64,000 nucleotides of DNA, from assembly GCF_023195885.1 (NCBI RefSeq), contig NZ_JALPKO010000007.1, positions 62,001-126,000 of the forward strand. Reading direction: 5' to 3'. Positions 25,001 through 34,619 of this stretch are shown here, one piece after another. The stretch's first letter is position 1; every line of letters begins with the position of its first letter. Source of the stretch: Methylonatrum kenyense (GTDB lineage Bacteria; Pseudomonadota; Gammaproteobacteria; Nitrococcales; Aquisalimonadaceae). The notes below the pieces were generated by a model that was not told where the DNA came from, did no database searches, and saw only the letters and a program-made list of their open reading frames with translations. The position numbers and the translations under genes are program-made.

Positions 25001-25429
25001 TCAGAGTTCAAGCGCCTTGGGCTGCTGGGCGGCGTGGCGGTGCTCGACGCCGGCGTAGATCTTCAGCTTTTTCAGCATGGAACGACCAAGCGGACCTTTC
25101 GGCAGCATGCCCTTGACGGCAATCTGCAGGGCTTCGCCAGGCTTGGACGCCTGCAGGCCCTGGAAATTGATGCTTTTCAGGTTGCCGATGTAACCCGTGT
25201 GCCGGTAATACATCTTGTCGCTGGCCTTGCGGCCGGTGACACGAAGCTTGTCCGCGTTGACCACGACGATGTAGTCGCCGGTATCCACATGCGGGGTGTA
25301 CTCGGGCTTGTGCTTGCCACGCAGGCGATGGGCAATCTCCGAGGACAGACGACCAAGCGTCTTGCCGTCGGCATCAACCACGTACCAGTCTCGCTCGACG
25401 TCGGCCGGTTTCGCGCTAAAGGTCTTCAT
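25001..25429 (-). CDS. rplM: 50S ribosomal protein L13
   Basis: 142 residues from ATG 25429 ([20 protein letters not shown]); a longer in-frame extension to 25537 contains the promoter and is non-coding. Conserved blocks are [31 protein letters not shown] (within residues 20-52) and [21 protein letters not shown] near the end. It is an early assembly protein of the 50S subunit and first gene of the rplM-rpsI operon. Confidence 0.98.
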   Translation of the reverse strand: MKTFSAKPADVERDWYVVDADGKTLGRLSSEIAHRLRGKHKPEYTPHVDTGDYIVVVNADKLRVTGRKASDKMYYRHTGYIGNLKSINFQGLQASKPGEALQIAVKGMLPKGPLGRSMLKKLKIYAGVEHRHAAQQPKALEL

Positions 25430-25480
25430 GTAAATCGTCCACCGTGTGGGAGCGCGTGCTCCGAATTGCGAAGGCTGCGG

Positions 25481-25509
25481 ATAGTACCCGAAAGGTACAG
25501 CCCCTTCAA
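25481..25509 (-). promoter_or_regulatory. Sigma70 promoter of rplM-rpsI
   Basis: On the minus strand, -35 TTGAAG (25509-25504), a 17-bp spacer, and -10 TACTAT (25486-25481) lie about 50-80 bp before the rplM ATG. The transcript would start near 25475 and carry a short hairpin, GGAGCACGCGCTCC, at 25449-25462, a possible site for autoregulation by L13 (inference). Confidence 0.72.
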
Positions 25510-25526
25510 GCGCATCCGCCGAACCC

Positions 25527-25841
25527 TTATTGCCCAATCAGGAGCCGCCTGACGACCTGCCCGCCAAGCAGATGCCCTTCGATGATTTCATCCAGGTCCT
25601 CGCGATCCACATAGGTGTACCAGACCTCGTCCGGATAGATCACGACGACCGGCCCGTCCTCGCACCGATCCAGGCAACCAGCATTGTTGATCCGGACCTT
25701 CCCTGGACCATTCAGGCCCAGTTCCTTGACCCGCGACTTGACGTACGCCCGCGCCTCGGCGGCACCCTTGTCGGCGCAGCACTCGCGCTCACCGTCCCGG
25801 CAGTTGGTACAGAAAAATACATGGTGCTTGTAATAGGCCAT
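25527..25841 (-). CDS. Thioredoxin-like [2Fe-2S] ferredoxin
   Basis: 104 residues. Cysteines at positions 11, 14, 21, 22, 56 and 60 include the pattern of thioredoxin-fold ferredoxins ([14 protein letters not shown] near the N-terminus and [19 protein letters not shown] later). [19 protein letters not shown] near the C-terminus is typical of this family. It is a small soluble electron carrier of unspecified partner. It sits upstream of rplM on the same strand, with its own transcription likely. Confidence 0.87.
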   Translation of the reverse strand: MAYYKHHVFFCTNCRDGERECCADKGAAEARAYVKSRVKELGLNGPGKVRINNAGCLDRCEDGPVVVIYPDEVWYTYVDREDLDEIIEGHLLGGQVVRRLLIGQ

Positions 25842-25855
25842 GAAGTCGACGCTCC

Positions 25856-26133
25856 CTAGGGAAACACTGATCTATTCGCACGCCTGCGTTGGAGTCCGCA
25901 TTTTTTCCGAGGCAAGGCGCGCTGCGCAGCGCCGCAGTGATTCTGCGGTCAAGCAGCGCAACACAGCATTCGGGAAAAATGCGGCCCAACCCGAAGGGCC
26001 CGGCCGGTTTTGGCCCCTGGCTGTGTTGCGTCACCGGCCCGGTAGCTCAGGCTACCGAACCGGCACCGCGCCTTGCCAGATGACCAAAACCGGTCTCGGG
26101 CGCAGACGCGGGAATAAATCAGTGTTTCCCTAG
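25856..26133. mobile_element. MITE-like element E, complete, with CTAG flanks
   Basis: The element proper is 25860-26129 (270 bp). Its ends are inverted repeats starting GGAAACACTGATCTATTC on the left and, read inward from the right, GGAAACACTGATTTATTC; similarity extends to about 29 bp. CTAG flanks both sides (25856-25859, 26130-26133), fitting a 4-bp target duplication of the YTAR type made by IS5-group transposases (family knowledge). Inside are two hairpins: CCGCATTTTTTCC/GGAAAAATGCGG (25896-25984) and CCGGTTTTGG/CCAAAACCGG (26004-26093) capped by CGGTAGC/GCTACCG. No transposase is encoded. The speD stop codon TAG lies in the right CTAG. Confidence 0.83.
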
Positions 26134-26963
26134 CGGAATTCGAGCCCAAGCGAGACTTCCTGACCGGGCTGCACATTCCGGCCGTAGAAGATTTCCGCCA
26201 TTTCCCTTCGCAACTTGCGCCGGATCTCCTGTTTTTCGGCGTCGGACACCTGTTCCGCGGACTCGCCGAACAGGTAGTTCGACAGCCGTGGTTCCTTGAG
26301 CAGCATCTTGGTGTGAAACATGTTCTCCTGATACACGTTCACATCGATGGTGTGGTACTGCTCCTTGGTGTCCTGGGACAGGTAGTTCTGGATGGAATTG
26401 ATCTCGTGATCGATGAAGTGCTTGTGACCCTCGACGTCACGGGTAAAGCCGCGCACCCGATAGTCCATCGTGACGATGTCGGAATCGAAGGAGTGGATCA
26501 GGAAGTTCAGCGCCTTCAGCGGCGAGATGACACCACAGGTGGAGACATCGATATCCGCCCGGAATGTGCTGACGCCGTGGTCCGGATGCGTCTCCGGATA
26601 GGTATGAACCGTAATGTGGCTCTTGTCGAGATGCGCCAGCACGATATCCGGCAATGGGCCCGGGGCCGCCTCGCCGATCTCCTCGCTGGGCACGGTTTCT
26701 TCCTCGGCAATCAGGATCGTGACGCTGGCGCCCTGCGGGTCGTAGTCCTGGCGAGCAATGTTCAGCACATTGGCGCCGATGATATTCGCCACCTGGGTCA
26801 GGATCTGGGTCAGGCGCTCCGCATTGTAGACCTCGTCAATGTAATCGATGTACGCCTGACGCTGGCCGGCGCTGCGCGCATAGCACACATCATAGATGTT
26901 GAAGCTCAACGACTTGGTCAGATTGTTGAAACCGTGAAGCCTGAGCGTGTCCCATTGCACCAA
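26130..26963 (-). CDS. speD: S-adenosylmethionine decarboxylase proenzyme, E. coli (class 1A) type
   Basis: 277 residues (E. coli 264). The self-cleavage site that makes the pyruvoyl group is [17 protein letters not shown], with the serine at residue 115. The conserved [19 protein letters not shown] and [19 protein letters not shown] are present. It produces decarboxylated AdoMet for spermidine synthesis. The order crp-osmC-speD matches Pseudomonas. The TAG stop lies in the CTAG that abuts element E. Confidence 0.96.
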   Translation of the reverse strand: MVQWDTLRLHGFNNLTKSLSFNIYDVCYARSAGQRQAYIDYIDEVYNAERLTQILTQVANIIGANVLNIARQDYDPQGASVTILIAEEETVPSEEIGEAAPGPLPDIVLAHLDKSHITVHTYPETHPDHGVSTFRADIDVSTCGVISPLKALNFLIHSFDSDIVTMDYRVRGFTRDVEGHKHFIDHEINSIQNYLSQDTKEQYHTIDVNVYQENMFHTKMLLKEPRLSNYLFGESAEQVSDAEKQEIRRKLRREMAEIFYGRNVQPGQEVSLGLEFR

Positions 26964-27023
26964 AAGCGAGCCCTCCCCCGACTCACGCGCCGCGTGATCG
27001 CGGCGAACGCATGATGGAATTCC

Positions 27024-27440
27024 TCAGCGTTGTTCGAGCACGTATTCGTGCGTCAGGTTCGCTGCCTTGCCGAGCATGATCGAGGCCGAGCAGTACTTCT
27101 CTGCCGACAGCCGCACGGCCCGCGCGACCGCCGCCTCACTCAGGCCTTCACCACTGACGTGGTAGACCAGATGAATGTCGGTGAAGACCTTGGGCGGGGT
27201 TTCAGCGCGCTTCGCCTGCACCTCGACCTGACAATCACTGACCGGATGCCGCCCCCGTTGCAGGATATACACCACGTCGAATGCGGTACATCCGCCGAGC
27301 CCCAGCAACAACATCTCCATCGGACGGGTACCGCGATTCCGGCCTCCGGCATCCGGCGGGCCGTCCATGACGACCGTGTGTCCACTGTCGGCGGTTCCTT
27401 CGAAGCTGGCCTCACCGAGCCATTTGACGGTGGCGTGCAC
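27024..27440 (-). CDS. OsmC-family protein, YhfA-like
   Basis: 138 residues from GTG 27440, preceded by GGGAGGT; in-frame codons up to 27491 lack an RBS. OsmC features are the N-terminal [20 protein letters not shown], the helix with the peroxidatic-type Cys ([19 protein letters not shown]), and the second Cys in [13 protein letters not shown]. YhfA-type proteins sit next to crp in E. coli too. A thiol peroxidase-like role is possible for the family but YhfA itself is uncharacterised. Confidence 0.9.
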   Translation of the reverse strand: MHATVKWLGEASFEGTADSGHTVVMDGPPDAGGRNRGTRPMEMLLLGLGGCTAFDVVYILQRGRHPVSDCQVEVQAKRAETPPKVFTDIHLVYHVSGEGLSEAAVARAVRLSAEKYCSASIMLGKAANLTHEYVLEQR

Positions 27441-27507
27441 TGGCACCTCCCGATTGATGTTCCGGACCGCCCCGCCGCAGGCAGCCGGCATCCGCCTGCC
27501 GCATCAA

Positions 27508-27539
27508 TGACGGTTACAAAAAAGGGCTGGCATTATAAT
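27508..27539 (+). promoter_or_regulatory. Candidate crp promoter with consensus -10
   Basis: TATAAT at 27534-27539 is a perfect -10 box. No good -35 sits at 16-18 bp; the nearest match, TGACGG at 27508-27513, is 20 bp away. Expression may therefore be activator-dependent. The leader to the crp ATG would be about 130 nt. No clear cAMP-CRP site was recognised here. Confidence 0.5.
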
Positions 27540-27674
27540 CACTGTGCCTCGCCGGGGAAACGTCGCTTTTGCAGCGCAGCAAAACCGGCCCGGCGGCGCG
27601 AGGCGATTGGAAACTTGCATCACGGGCGCTGGCATGTCCCCATAGGAAGATCAGTCGTCGAAGGATGCGAATCG

Positions 27675-28319
27675 ATGGACAAAGTCGTGGGTTCCGCCAA
27701 GCGACCTTACCAGGACACAATCGAAGCACTTCTCAAGCACTGCCACAGACGACGCTATCCCGCGCGCAACGGCATCATCTTCGCCGGCGACGCATCGGAC
27801 GCGCTGTATTACATCGTTGAAGGCTCGGTCAGTGTCGTCATGGAAGACGAGAATGGGCACGAAATCGTGCTTGCCTACCTGAACGCCGGTGATTTCTTCG
27901 GCGAACTGGGCCTGTTTGCGCAGGAAACCATTCGCAGTGCCTGGGTGCGGACACGGACGGCCTGCGAGGTGGCGGAAATCAGCTACAGCAAGTTCCAGCA
28001 GCTTGCGCACGCAGATCCGGAGATCGTGTTCTGCCTCGCTGCGCAAATGGCGGAACGGCTGAAACGCACCAGTCGCAAGGTCAGTGATCTGGCGTTCCTT
28101 GATGTCACCGGCCGGGTCGCCCGCACGCTGCTTGACCTGTGCCGCGAACCGGATGCCATGACCCATCCCGACGGCATGCAGATCCGCATCACCCGGCAGG
28201 AACTCGGCCGCATCGTCGGCTGCTCCCGCGAGATGGTGGGGCGGGTGCTGAAGGATCTTGAGGAACGGGAACTGATCTCGGTGTCCGGCAAGACGATGGT
28301 GATCTTCAATACGCGCTAG
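27675..28319 (+). CDS. vfr: cAMP-responsive global regulator Crp/Vfr
   Basis: 214 residues from ATG 27675, as in Pseudomonas Vfr. The cyclic-nucleotide domain has FFGELGLF with the cAMP-contacting Glu and, after a loop of E. coli length, the Arg-Ser pair of [10 protein letters not shown]. The hinge helix keeps the Thr-Ser of [14 protein letters not shown]. The helix-turn-helix is [23 protein letters not shown], identical in pattern to Vfr. It should bind cAMP and control catabolism and twitching/virulence-type genes; the Pil-Chp cluster in this same window is a plausible client (inference). Confidence 0.94.
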   Translation: MDKVVGSAKRPYQDTIEALLKHCHRRRYPARNGIIFAGDASDALYYIVEGSVSVVMEDENGHEIVLAYLNAGDFFGELGLFAQETIRSAWVRTRTACEVAEISYSKFQQLAHADPEIVFCLAAQMAERLKRTSRKVSDLAFLDVTGRVARTLLDLCREPDAMTHPDGMQIRITRQELGRIVGCSREMVGRVLKDLEERELISVSGKTMVIFNTR

Positions 28320-28321
28320 CG

Positions 28322-28366
28322 TTTTTACGTTTTACGTTTTACGTCAACAGCTTAAAACCTAAAACA
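28322..28366. repeat. Heptamer tandem repeat (TTTTACG)3 between crp and trpC
   Basis: Three perfect TTTTACG units run from 28323 to 28343, followed at 28353-28366 by AAAACCT/AAAACAT, a weaker reverse-complement-like pair. The stretch is AT-rich and separates two convergent genes. It does not form a standard terminator. A similar heptamer array of another sequence lies at 50377-50564. Confidence 0.65.
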
Positions 28367-29176
28367 TTAGACTTTAAACAGTTCTTCCAACTTGTGGCCC
28401 GGCTCGTCGGCGCGCATGAAGCTTTCTCCGATCAGGAAGCCGTGCACACCGGCCTTGCGCATCGTGGCCACCTCTTCCCGGGTGGCAAGCCCGCTTTCGG
28501 TGACCAGCAGCGTTCCCGCCGGCACCCGGGGCAACAGCCGCAACGTCGTCCCGACATCGGTATCGAAGGTGCGCAGGTTTCGGTTGTTGATGCCGAGCAG
28601 GTCCGGCTCCAGCACCAGCGCCCGCTCCAGCTCGGCCTCATCATGCACTTCGACCAGCACATCCATGCCCAGCTCCCGTGCCAGGCCATCGAGTTCCGCC
28701 ATGCGGTCGTCACTGAGGGCCGCCACGATCAAAAGGATACAGTCGGCACCGAGCATGCGCGCCTCCCAGACCTGGTAGGCGTCGATCATGAAGTCCTTCC
28801 GCAGCACCGGTAATTGGCAGGCCTGCCGGGCCTGCTGCAGGTAGAGGTCATGCCCCTGGAAGAAATCGCGATCGGTCAGCACCGACAGGCAGCTGGCGCC
28901 GCCCTTCTCGTAGCTGCGGGCGATCGCTGCCGGGTCGAAGTTCTCGCGAATCACGCCCTTGGACGGCGAGGCCTTCTTGATCTCGGCAATTACCGCCGCC
29001 TCGCCCTGATCGACGGCGCGTTTCAACGCACTGCGAAAACCACGGGCCGGTGGCGCGGAACGGGCTTCGTTGCGCAGGGTTTTGAGATCCAACGCCTGCG
29101 AGTTGGCGGCCACTTCCTCGGCCTTGCGACCAAGTATGCGCTTGAGGACATCCGGGGTATCGGGTTGCAGGTCCAT
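28367..29176 (-). CDS. trpC: Indole-3-glycerol-phosphate synthase
   Basis: 269 residues from ATG 29176, preceded by GAGGT; the in-frame extension upstream overlaps trpD and is not coding. TIM-barrel signatures are [67 protein letters not shown] and [12 protein letters not shown]. It makes indole-3-glycerol phosphate in tryptophan synthesis. It is a stand-alone enzyme, not fused to TrpF as in E. coli, matching Pseudomonas. Confidence 0.97.
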   Translation of the reverse strand: MDLQPDTPDVLKRILGRKAEEVAANSQALDLKTLRNEARSAPPARGFRSALKRAVDQGEAAVIAEIKKASPSKGVIRENFDPAAIARSYEKGGASCLSVLTDRDFFQGHDLYLQQARQACQLPVLRKDFMIDAYQVWEARMLGADCILLIVAALSDDRMAELDGLARELGMDVLVEVHDEAELERALVLEPDLLGINNRNLRTFDTDVGTTLRLLPRVPAGTLLVTESGLATREEVATMRKAGVHGFLIGESFMRADEPGHKLEELFKV

Positions 29177-29183
29177 AAAAACC

Positions 29184-30209
29184 TCAGGCCTTGGGCTGCG
29201 ACTGCGAGAAGGCAACGAACTGGGCGAGTTTTTCGGCGGCACCCCCGGAGTGCAGGATTTTCTGGGCGCGCAGCACACCGTCGGCCAGCGACTCGGCAAG
29301 GCCTGCAAGATAGATCGCGGCACCGCCATTGAGCGCGATCATGTCGCTGGCAGGCCCCGGCTCACCCGAGAACGCGGTACGAATCATCGCGAGACTGTGC
29401 TGCGCGTCTTTCACCCGCACCGCATCGAGGCCCACGCGGGTCATGCCGAAATCCTCGGGGCGAATGGTGTATTCGCGGATCACACCATCGCGCAACTCGG
29501 CGACCTGGGTCTCTCCACTGATGGTGATCTCGTCCAGACCATCCTCGGCGTGGACCACCATCACATGCCGGCTGCCAAGCTGCTGCAGCACGCTGGCGAT
29601 CGGCAACACCAGACTGGGGGAAAAAACGCCCAGCAACTGATTGGGTGCCCCCGCCGGGTTGGTCAGCGGACCCAGCACGTTGAAAATGGTGCGCACCGCC
29701 ATCTCCTTTCGTGGGCCGATGGCGTACCTCATGGCCGAGTGGTAAAGCGGCGCGAACAGGAACCCCACGCCGACCTGCTCGACGCTTTCGGCAACCTGGG
29801 GCACATCCAAGTCCAGCCGCGCCCCGGCCGCCTCGAGCAGATCGGCGCTACCGGAGGAACTCGACACGGAGCGGTTGCCGTGCTTCGCCACCCGGCCGCC
29901 AGCGGCTGCGACCACGAAGGCGGTGGCGGTGGAGACATTGAACGTACCCGAGGCATCGCCTCCGGTACCACAGGTATCCACCAGATGGTCCGTCGATACC
30001 GGCACGGCAGTCGCCAGCTCACGCATCACCCGGGCGGCAGCGGTAATCTCGTCGACGGTCTCGCCCTTCATCCGCAGACCGACCAGAAAGCCGCCGATCT
30101 GGGCCGGGGTCGCCTCGCCGGTCATGATCGTGCGCATGACCGAAGCCATGTCGTCCACGCTTAGATCGCGGCTGTCGACGACCGAGCGAATCGCGGTTTG
30201 CATATCCAT
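29184..30209 (-). CDS. trpD: Anthranilate phosphoribosyltransferase
   Basis: 341 residues. The PRPP-binding signature [19 protein letters not shown] and [19 protein letters not shown] are intact, as is [20 protein letters not shown]. It transfers phosphoribosyl to anthranilate. There is no N-terminal glutamine-amidotransferase fusion; TrpG is separate, 39 bp upstream. It is 7 bp from trpC and part of the trpE-G-D-C transcription unit. Confidence 0.97.
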   Translation of the reverse strand: MDMQTAIRSVVDSRDLSVDDMASVMRTIMTGEATPAQIGGFLVGLRMKGETVDEITAAARVMRELATAVPVSTDHLVDTCGTGGDASGTFNVSTATAFVVAAAGGRVAKHGNRSVSSSSGSADLLEAAGARLDLDVPQVAESVEQVGVGFLFAPLYHSAMRYAIGPRKEMAVRTIFNVLGPLTNPAGAPNQLLGVFSPSLVLPIASVLQQLGSRHVMVVHAEDGLDEITISGETQVAELRDGVIREYTIRPEDFGMTRVGLDAVRVKDAQHSLAMIRTAFSGEPGPASDMIALNGGAAIYLAGLAESLADGVLRAQKILHSGGAAEKLAQFVAFSQSQPKA

Positions 30210-30248
30210 CGCATCTACCTGCCTGTCTGCTGGGTTTGTCTACCGATC

Positions 30249-30857
30249 TCAGCCGGCGACCACGTTGGGCTGCCGGTCACGTGGCCCGAGGAAATTTGCG
30301 AGCAGTGCATGACCGTCGGTGGTCAGGATCGATTCCGGATGAAACTGCACGCCTTCCACATCCAGTTGGCGATGCCGGAAACCCATGATTTCCTCCTGGC
30401 TGCCGTCCGGATTGCGGGTCCAGGCGGTGACCTCAAGGCAATCGGGCAGGCTGTCGGCGGCGACCACCAGCGAATGATAACGGGTCGCCGTCATCGGATT
30501 GGGCAGTCCTCGAAACACGCCCACATCCTTGTGATGGATGTCGGAAACCTTGCCGTGCATGACCCGGCCGGCATGCACCACCTGACCACCAAACGCCTGA
30601 CCAATTGCCTGATGACCGAGACAGACCCCGAGCAGCGGCACCCGCCCGGCGAAATGCCGCACCACATCCAGCGAAACGCCGGCCTCGTTGGGGGTACAGG
30701 GGCCCGGCGACAGCACGATCCGCTCCGGGCCCAGCTTCTCGATCTCATGGATACCGATGGCGTCATTGCGGAAGACCCGGACGTCGGCACCCAGCTCACC
30801 GAAGTACTGCACCAGGTTGTAGGTAAACGAGTCGTAATTGTCGATCATCAGCAGCAT
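30249..30857 (-). CDS. trpG: Anthranilate synthase component II (glutamine amidotransferase)
   Basis: 202 residues of class-I amidotransferase. It starts [20 protein letters not shown], the catalytic Cys is in [17 protein letters not shown], and the His-Glu pair is in [13 protein letters not shown]. It supplies ammonia from glutamine to TrpE and may also serve PabB, as in many bacteria with a single copy. It begins 24 bp after the trpE stop. Confidence 0.96.
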   Translation of the reverse strand: MLLMIDNYDSFTYNLVQYFGELGADVRVFRNDAIGIHEIEKLGPERIVLSPGPCTPNEAGVSLDVVRHFAGRVPLLGVCLGHQAIGQAFGGQVVHAGRVMHGKVSDIHHKDVGVFRGLPNPMTATRYHSLVVAADSLPDCLEVTAWTRNPDGSQEEIMGFRHRQLDVEGVQFHPESILTTDGHALLANFLGPRDRQPNVVAG

Positions 30858-30881
30858 GCCGGTCCTCTCCTCGCCTGCAGC

Positions 30882-32372
30882 TCAGTCGTCCAGTCCGCGT
30901 TCCGCCATGGCGACGGCACGGAACAGCGCCCGCCCCTTGCTGAGCGTCTCTTCCCACTCCGCATTGGGCACCGAGTCATACACCACACCGGCCCCCGCCT
31001 GCACGTGCACCTGGCCATCCTTGATGACCGCGGTGCGAATGGCGATGGCGGTATCCATGTTGCCGCTCCAGGACCAGTAGCCGATGGCACCCGAATAGAT
31101 GCCGCGGCGTGTCGGCTCCACCTCGTCGATAATCTCCAGCGCACGGATCTTGGGCGCCCCGGACAGCGTGCCGGCGGGGAAGGTCGCACGCAGCACGTCC
31201 AGCGGCGACAAGCCGGACCGCAACCGGCCGGTGACATTGGAAACGATATGCATGACGTGGGAGTAACGCTCGATGGTCATCTGGTCCGTGACCCGCACCG
31301 ACCCGGTTTCGCTGACCCGGCCGACGTCATTGCGACCCAGATCGATCAGCATCAGGTGCTCGGCCAGTTCCTTCGGGTCGGCCAGCAGCTCGGCCTCCAG
31401 GGCCTGATCCTCCGCCTCGTTGGCACCCCGCCGACGGGTGCCGGCGATGGGCCGCAACGTGACCTCGCCGTCCTCGACACGGACCAGGATTTCCGGCGAG
31501 GAGCCCACCACATGAAACTCGTCCAGATTGAGGTAGAACATGTACGGCGAGGGATTGGTGCAGCGTAGCGCCCGATACAGGTCCAGCGGCGGCGCCGTGT
31601 AGTCGGCCGTCATGCGCTGGGACGGCACCACCTGCATGGCGTCACCGTCGATGATGTAGTCACGAATGCGGCTGACGGCGGCCTCGAAATCCGCCTGCGG
31701 AAAGCCGAAGCGGAAATCCGTCTCGTCAACCTGCCGCGGGGCATGTGGCACCCGGTAGTCGCCGCCATTCCCCTGGCGCAGGGTGCGCACCAGCTGGTCA
31801 AGGCGTGCCGTGGCCTGCTGCAGGGCAGCGTCCTGCCGTGGATCGACATTGACCACCAGATACAGCCGGCCGCCGAGGTTATCGAACACCAGCACCTCGT
31901 CGGCCACCATCATCAGGATATCGGGCACACCGAGCTCATCGGGCTGACCGCGCTGCGCCAGCCGAGGCTCGATGTAGCGGATCGTGTCGTAGCCAAAATA
32001 GCCGGCAAGGCCACCGATGAAACGTGGCAGGTGGTCGAAGCCGGGCGGCTCGGCCACCTTGTAGCTGGCCTGGTAGGCCTCCAGCCACTGCAACGGGTCA
32101 TCCAGCCGCTGATCAAATTCGGCAACGCCATCGCGGTGCACGGTGACCCGATGGTCCATGACCCGCACCACGGTTCGCGCCGGCAACCCGATGATCGAGT
32201 AACGGCCCCATTTCTCGCCGCCCTGGACAGACTCCAGCAGAAACGAATACGGGCCGTCCGCCAGCTTCAGGTAGGTGCTGAGCGGCGTATCCAGATCCGC
32301 CAGCACCTCGCGGATGACCGGAATGCGGTTGTAGCCGGCCTCGGCCAGCGCATCGAAAGCCTGTTTATCCAT
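30882..32372 (-). CDS. trpE: Anthranilate synthase component I
   Basis: 496 residues from ATG 32372; the ORF upstream to 32510 is not used. The N-terminal half carries [20 protein letters not shown], which includes the Trp-feedback LLES motif. The chorismate-binding half has [62 protein letters not shown] and [10 protein letters not shown]. It converts chorismate to anthranilate with TrpG. No leader peptide with Trp codons is evident in the 74 bp before it, so classical attenuation is not supported. Confidence 0.97.
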   Translation of the reverse strand: MDKQAFDALAEAGYNRIPVIREVLADLDTPLSTYLKLADGPYSFLLESVQGGEKWGRYSIIGLPARTVVRVMDHRVTVHRDGVAEFDQRLDDPLQWLEAYQASYKVAEPPGFDHLPRFIGGLAGYFGYDTIRYIEPRLAQRGQPDELGVPDILMMVADEVLVFDNLGGRLYLVVNVDPRQDAALQQATARLDQLVRTLRQGNGGDYRVPHAPRQVDETDFRFGFPQADFEAAVSRIRDYIIDGDAMQVVPSQRMTADYTAPPLDLYRALRCTNPSPYMFYLNLDEFHVVGSSPEILVRVEDGEVTLRPIAGTRRRGANEAEDQALEAELLADPKELAEHLMLIDLGRNDVGRVSETGSVRVTDQMTIERYSHVMHIVSNVTGRLRSGLSPLDVLRATFPAGTLSGAPKIRALEIIDEVEPTRRGIYSGAIGYWSWSGNMDTAIAIRTAVIKDGQVHVQAGAGVVYDSVPNAEWEETLSKGRALFRAVAMAERGLDD

Positions 32373-32446
32373 AGGAACTACCGTCGCGGCTTGCCGGCCG
32401 CCGCGGGCACCGACCGATGTCGATTTCCGCGGACCGGGCTCGCCTG

Positions 32447-33121
32447 TCAGGCCGCCTCGCGCAGTATCTGTTGCAGCTCGGTCAGCTTGTCGATCACCGG
32501 CACACCACACTCGCGGATGTTGCCAGTCGGATTGTAGCCATAGCTGACACAGGCAATCGCGGTCCCGGCATTGGCCGCGGCGCGGATGTCGGTAATCGAG
32601 TCACCCACCATCAGGGTCTGTTCGGCAGTCGCTCCCAGTGCCTGCATCGCATGCCGCAACGGCGCCGGATCCGGTTTCTTCTGCGGCAGGCTGTCGCCAC
32701 CGACCACCACCGGAATCAGCTCGGGGCCGAGACCGATCTCTCGCAACAGATCACGGGACAAGTCCTCCGGCTTGTTGGTCACGCATCCCAGGCGATAGCC
32801 CTCGGCATGGAGCTGGTCGACACACTCGCGAACCCCGGGGTAGAGCACGCTGCGAACGCAGAGCGCCTCCCGGTAGGCCTCCAGGAACAGCGCCAGGGCG
32901 CGTTGCCGATCGGCCTCTGGCGGCATACCGTCCATGGTGCCTGTCAGGGCACGATCCATCAGTTTCTGCGCACCATTGCCAATCCATTTCCGCGCCAGGG
33001 CCTCGCCACGCGACTCACGCCCCATGGCAAGCAGCGCCTTGTCCATGGCCACGGCGATGTCAGGTGCCGAGTCCACCAGCGTGCCGTCAAGATCAAACAG
33101 CAGGGTCGTGATTCCCTTCAT
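32447..33121 (-). CDS. gph: Phosphoglycolate phosphatase
   Basis: 224 residues from ATG 33121, with GAGGAA upstream. HAD motifs are [16 protein letters not shown] (nucleophile Asp), [22 protein letters not shown] and [17 protein letters not shown]. It removes phosphate from 2-phosphoglycolate arising from DNA repair or RuBisCO oxygenation. gph directly before trpE is the arrangement in Pseudomonas and other gammaproteobacteria. Confidence 0.94.
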   Translation of the reverse strand: MKGITTLLFDLDGTLVDSAPDIAVAMDKALLAMGRESRGEALARKWIGNGAQKLMDRALTGTMDGMPPEADRQRALALFLEAYREALCVRSVLYPGVRECVDQLHAEGYRLGCVTNKPEDLSRDLLREIGLGPELIPVVVGGDSLPQKKPDPAPLRHAMQALGATAEQTLMVGDSITDIRAAANAGTAIACVSYGYNPTGNIRECGVPVIDKLTELQQILREAA

Positions 33122-33165
33122 GCGAATTCCTCGAAAAACAGGTCTATGGTGCAAGCCCGGCGGGC

Positions 33166-33633
33166 TCAGCCCAGCAATCCGAAGCGGCCGCCGCTGGCGA
33201 CCACGACCACGACGATGCCGAGCAGCAGATTCGCGCCGACCAGCTTGCGCAACATGGCCAGGGCATTACCGCCGGCCTGCCAATCCTGCCGGTCCACGGC
33301 ATCACGCAGGGCACGGAACGGCAGGAAGAACGCGACCAGGAACAGCACAACCATGATCCAGCTCAAGCCATGCATGACATGCACATGGGTCGGCCAGTTG
33401 GCCATCGTCTGCCAGATGCCGAAACCGAGCCAGTAGCCGGTCAGCGTCATGATCAAACTCGCCTTCCAGACCCAGACGAAGAACTTGGCGAGAACGCGAC
33501 GCCAGAGCATGAGCCGCTCCGGGGCCTCGAGCACACTGGCCGCAACCGGCCGCAGAATGATCCACGCGAAGAACATGCCGCCAACCCAGATGACGGCAAA
33601 CAGCACATGCAGGAGACTGGCAAGGCTTAGCAC
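33166..33633 (-). CDS. CopD-like integral membrane protein
   Basis: 155 residues with four predicted membrane helices (SLASLLHVLFAVIWVGGMFF; WKASLIMTLTGYWLGFGIW; HGLSWIMVVLFLVAFFLPF; LVGANLLLGIVVVVVASGG). The first helix LHVLFAVIWVGGMFF with conserved His is typical of the CopD/PcoD-like domain. Copper transport or heme-related roles are known for relatives, but specificity here is not shown. It starts at GTG 33633 after GAGGAG. It lies between a TetR gene and gph on the same strand. Confidence 0.77.
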   Translation of the reverse strand: MLSLASLLHVLFAVIWVGGMFFAWIILRPVAASVLEAPERLMLWRRVLAKFFVWVWKASLIMTLTGYWLGFGIWQTMANWPTHVHVMHGLSWIMVVLFLVAFFLPFRALRDAVDRQDWQAGGNALAMLRKLVGANLLLGIVVVVVASGGRFGLLG

Positions 33634-33745
33634 GGCAGCGCACTCCTCGAATCGAACAATGGCCGGACCGCCGCCGAACCAGCGGCAAGCGATCCCGAGG
33701 GCGCGAAGAATAGCATGGCGGGCGGACTCACTGGACTACCGCCCA

Positions 33746-34345
33746 TCAACTTGCGGCGACCAGCAAACCGGCGGAACTGATTCCGAGCCCGTCACGCACC
33801 TGCTGCAGTACGTCCTGGAAATGCCGGCTGCCGCGCAATCGTGCCAGCTGCAGGCCGCCCTGCAGCTGGGCAAGAATCGCGACTGCTACCGCCCGACTGG
33901 CGCCCTCCAGACGGATATCCTGCGCGCGACGCCCCTCCTCAAGCACTGCCGCGAGCCAGGTCTCCAGGTCAGCTGCCAGGCCGGCCGCCTCGGCCTGAAC
34001 CGCCTGCGTAACGTTCTCGAACTCGACGCAGACCACCCCTAGCGGACAGACCTTGCCTTCCAGGCAGTACCGGCTTTCCAGTTCCAGAAATCTCGCCACT
34101 TTCTGCGCCGGCGTCAGCCCCTGCCGCTCGACCTGCTCGGTCCACCAGCGGAAGCTGTCCCGATAGCGACTGAGCAAGGCAACCCCAAGATCTGCCTTGC
34201 TCGGGAAATGGTAATGAATCGCGGCATTGCGCACCCCCAACTGGGCGGCAATATGCTGATAGCTGAAACCGCTGAAACCGCGGCGCTGAAACAGTTCCGC
34301 GGCCGCATCGAGAATCCGTTTGCGGGTACTTCTGGCTGCGCTCAC
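33746..34345 (-). CDS. TetR/AcrR-family transcriptional regulator
   Basis: 199 residues from GTG 34345, supported by AGGTGAGG; the ORF upstream to 34444 lacks an RBS. The N-terminal helix-turn-helix is RILDAAAELFQRRGFSGFSYQHIAAQLGV, split over residues 9-38, followed by the family-typical AIHYHFPSKADLGVALL. The ligand domain has a CLEGKVCPLGVVCVEF segment with three cysteines, as in the YcdC/TetR_C group of YP-type regulators. It is divergent from the FAD oxidoreductase-cfa operon and probably controls it (inference). Confidence 0.87.
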   Translation of the reverse strand: MSAARSTRKRILDAAAELFQRRGFSGFSYQHIAAQLGVRNAAIHYHFPSKADLGVALLSRYRDSFRWWTEQVERQGLTPAQKVARFLELESRYCLEGKVCPLGVVCVEFENVTQAVQAEAAGLAADLETWLAAVLEEGRRAQDIRLEGASRAVAVAILAQLQGGLQLARLRGSRHFQDVLQQVRDGLGISSAGLLVAAS

Positions 34346-34619
34346 TGGTGCCTCACCTGGTTGCCTCACACCGCCGCTCTGCGGCCGGGCCCGGTGTTCG
34401 GTTCGATCCGGTCCGGACAAGGCCTCTTCCCCCAAGCCTCGCAACCCGGGGGCGCGTAAAACGGTTCAAAGGTTCTTTACTGTTGAAGCCTACCATCGTC
34501 GGCGATTATCCCGCCGCATCCAGTCGGCGCCGAACGCCGTACCGCAGACGAAATCAGTGCTTGCAGTGCATGCCAAATGATGTACATTCCCTGTACAAAT
34601 ATTAATACGGTATTAGGCG
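34346..34619. promoter_or_regulatory. Divergent control region between tetR and the cfa operon
   Basis: The 274 bp have no gene. Close to the operon start lies a pair of TGTACA hexamers separated by 5 bp (within ATGTACATTCCCTGTACAAA, about 34571-34590). A candidate -35 TTGCAG about 16 bp before TACATT would place the pair over the core promoter. This would suit a TetR operator, but the assignment is inferred. Confidence 0.4.

Noticed and set aside
23734-25058. Several short and medium open frames (e.g. 24050-24658, 24291-25058) across the repeat region
   Set aside because: They run through MITE-like and tRNA-flanking repeats and through rpsI on the opposite strand. They have no RBS or conserved motif, so they are not annotated as genes.
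30198-31568. 456-codon plus-strand frame across trpG and trpE
   Set aside because: Shadow of the trp genes; composition is His/Gln/Arg/Gly-rich and no domain is recognisable.
32373-32446. trp attenuator/leader peptide before trpE
   Set aside because: Only 74 bp separate gph and trpE and no short ORF with tandem Trp codons or alternative hairpins is visible.
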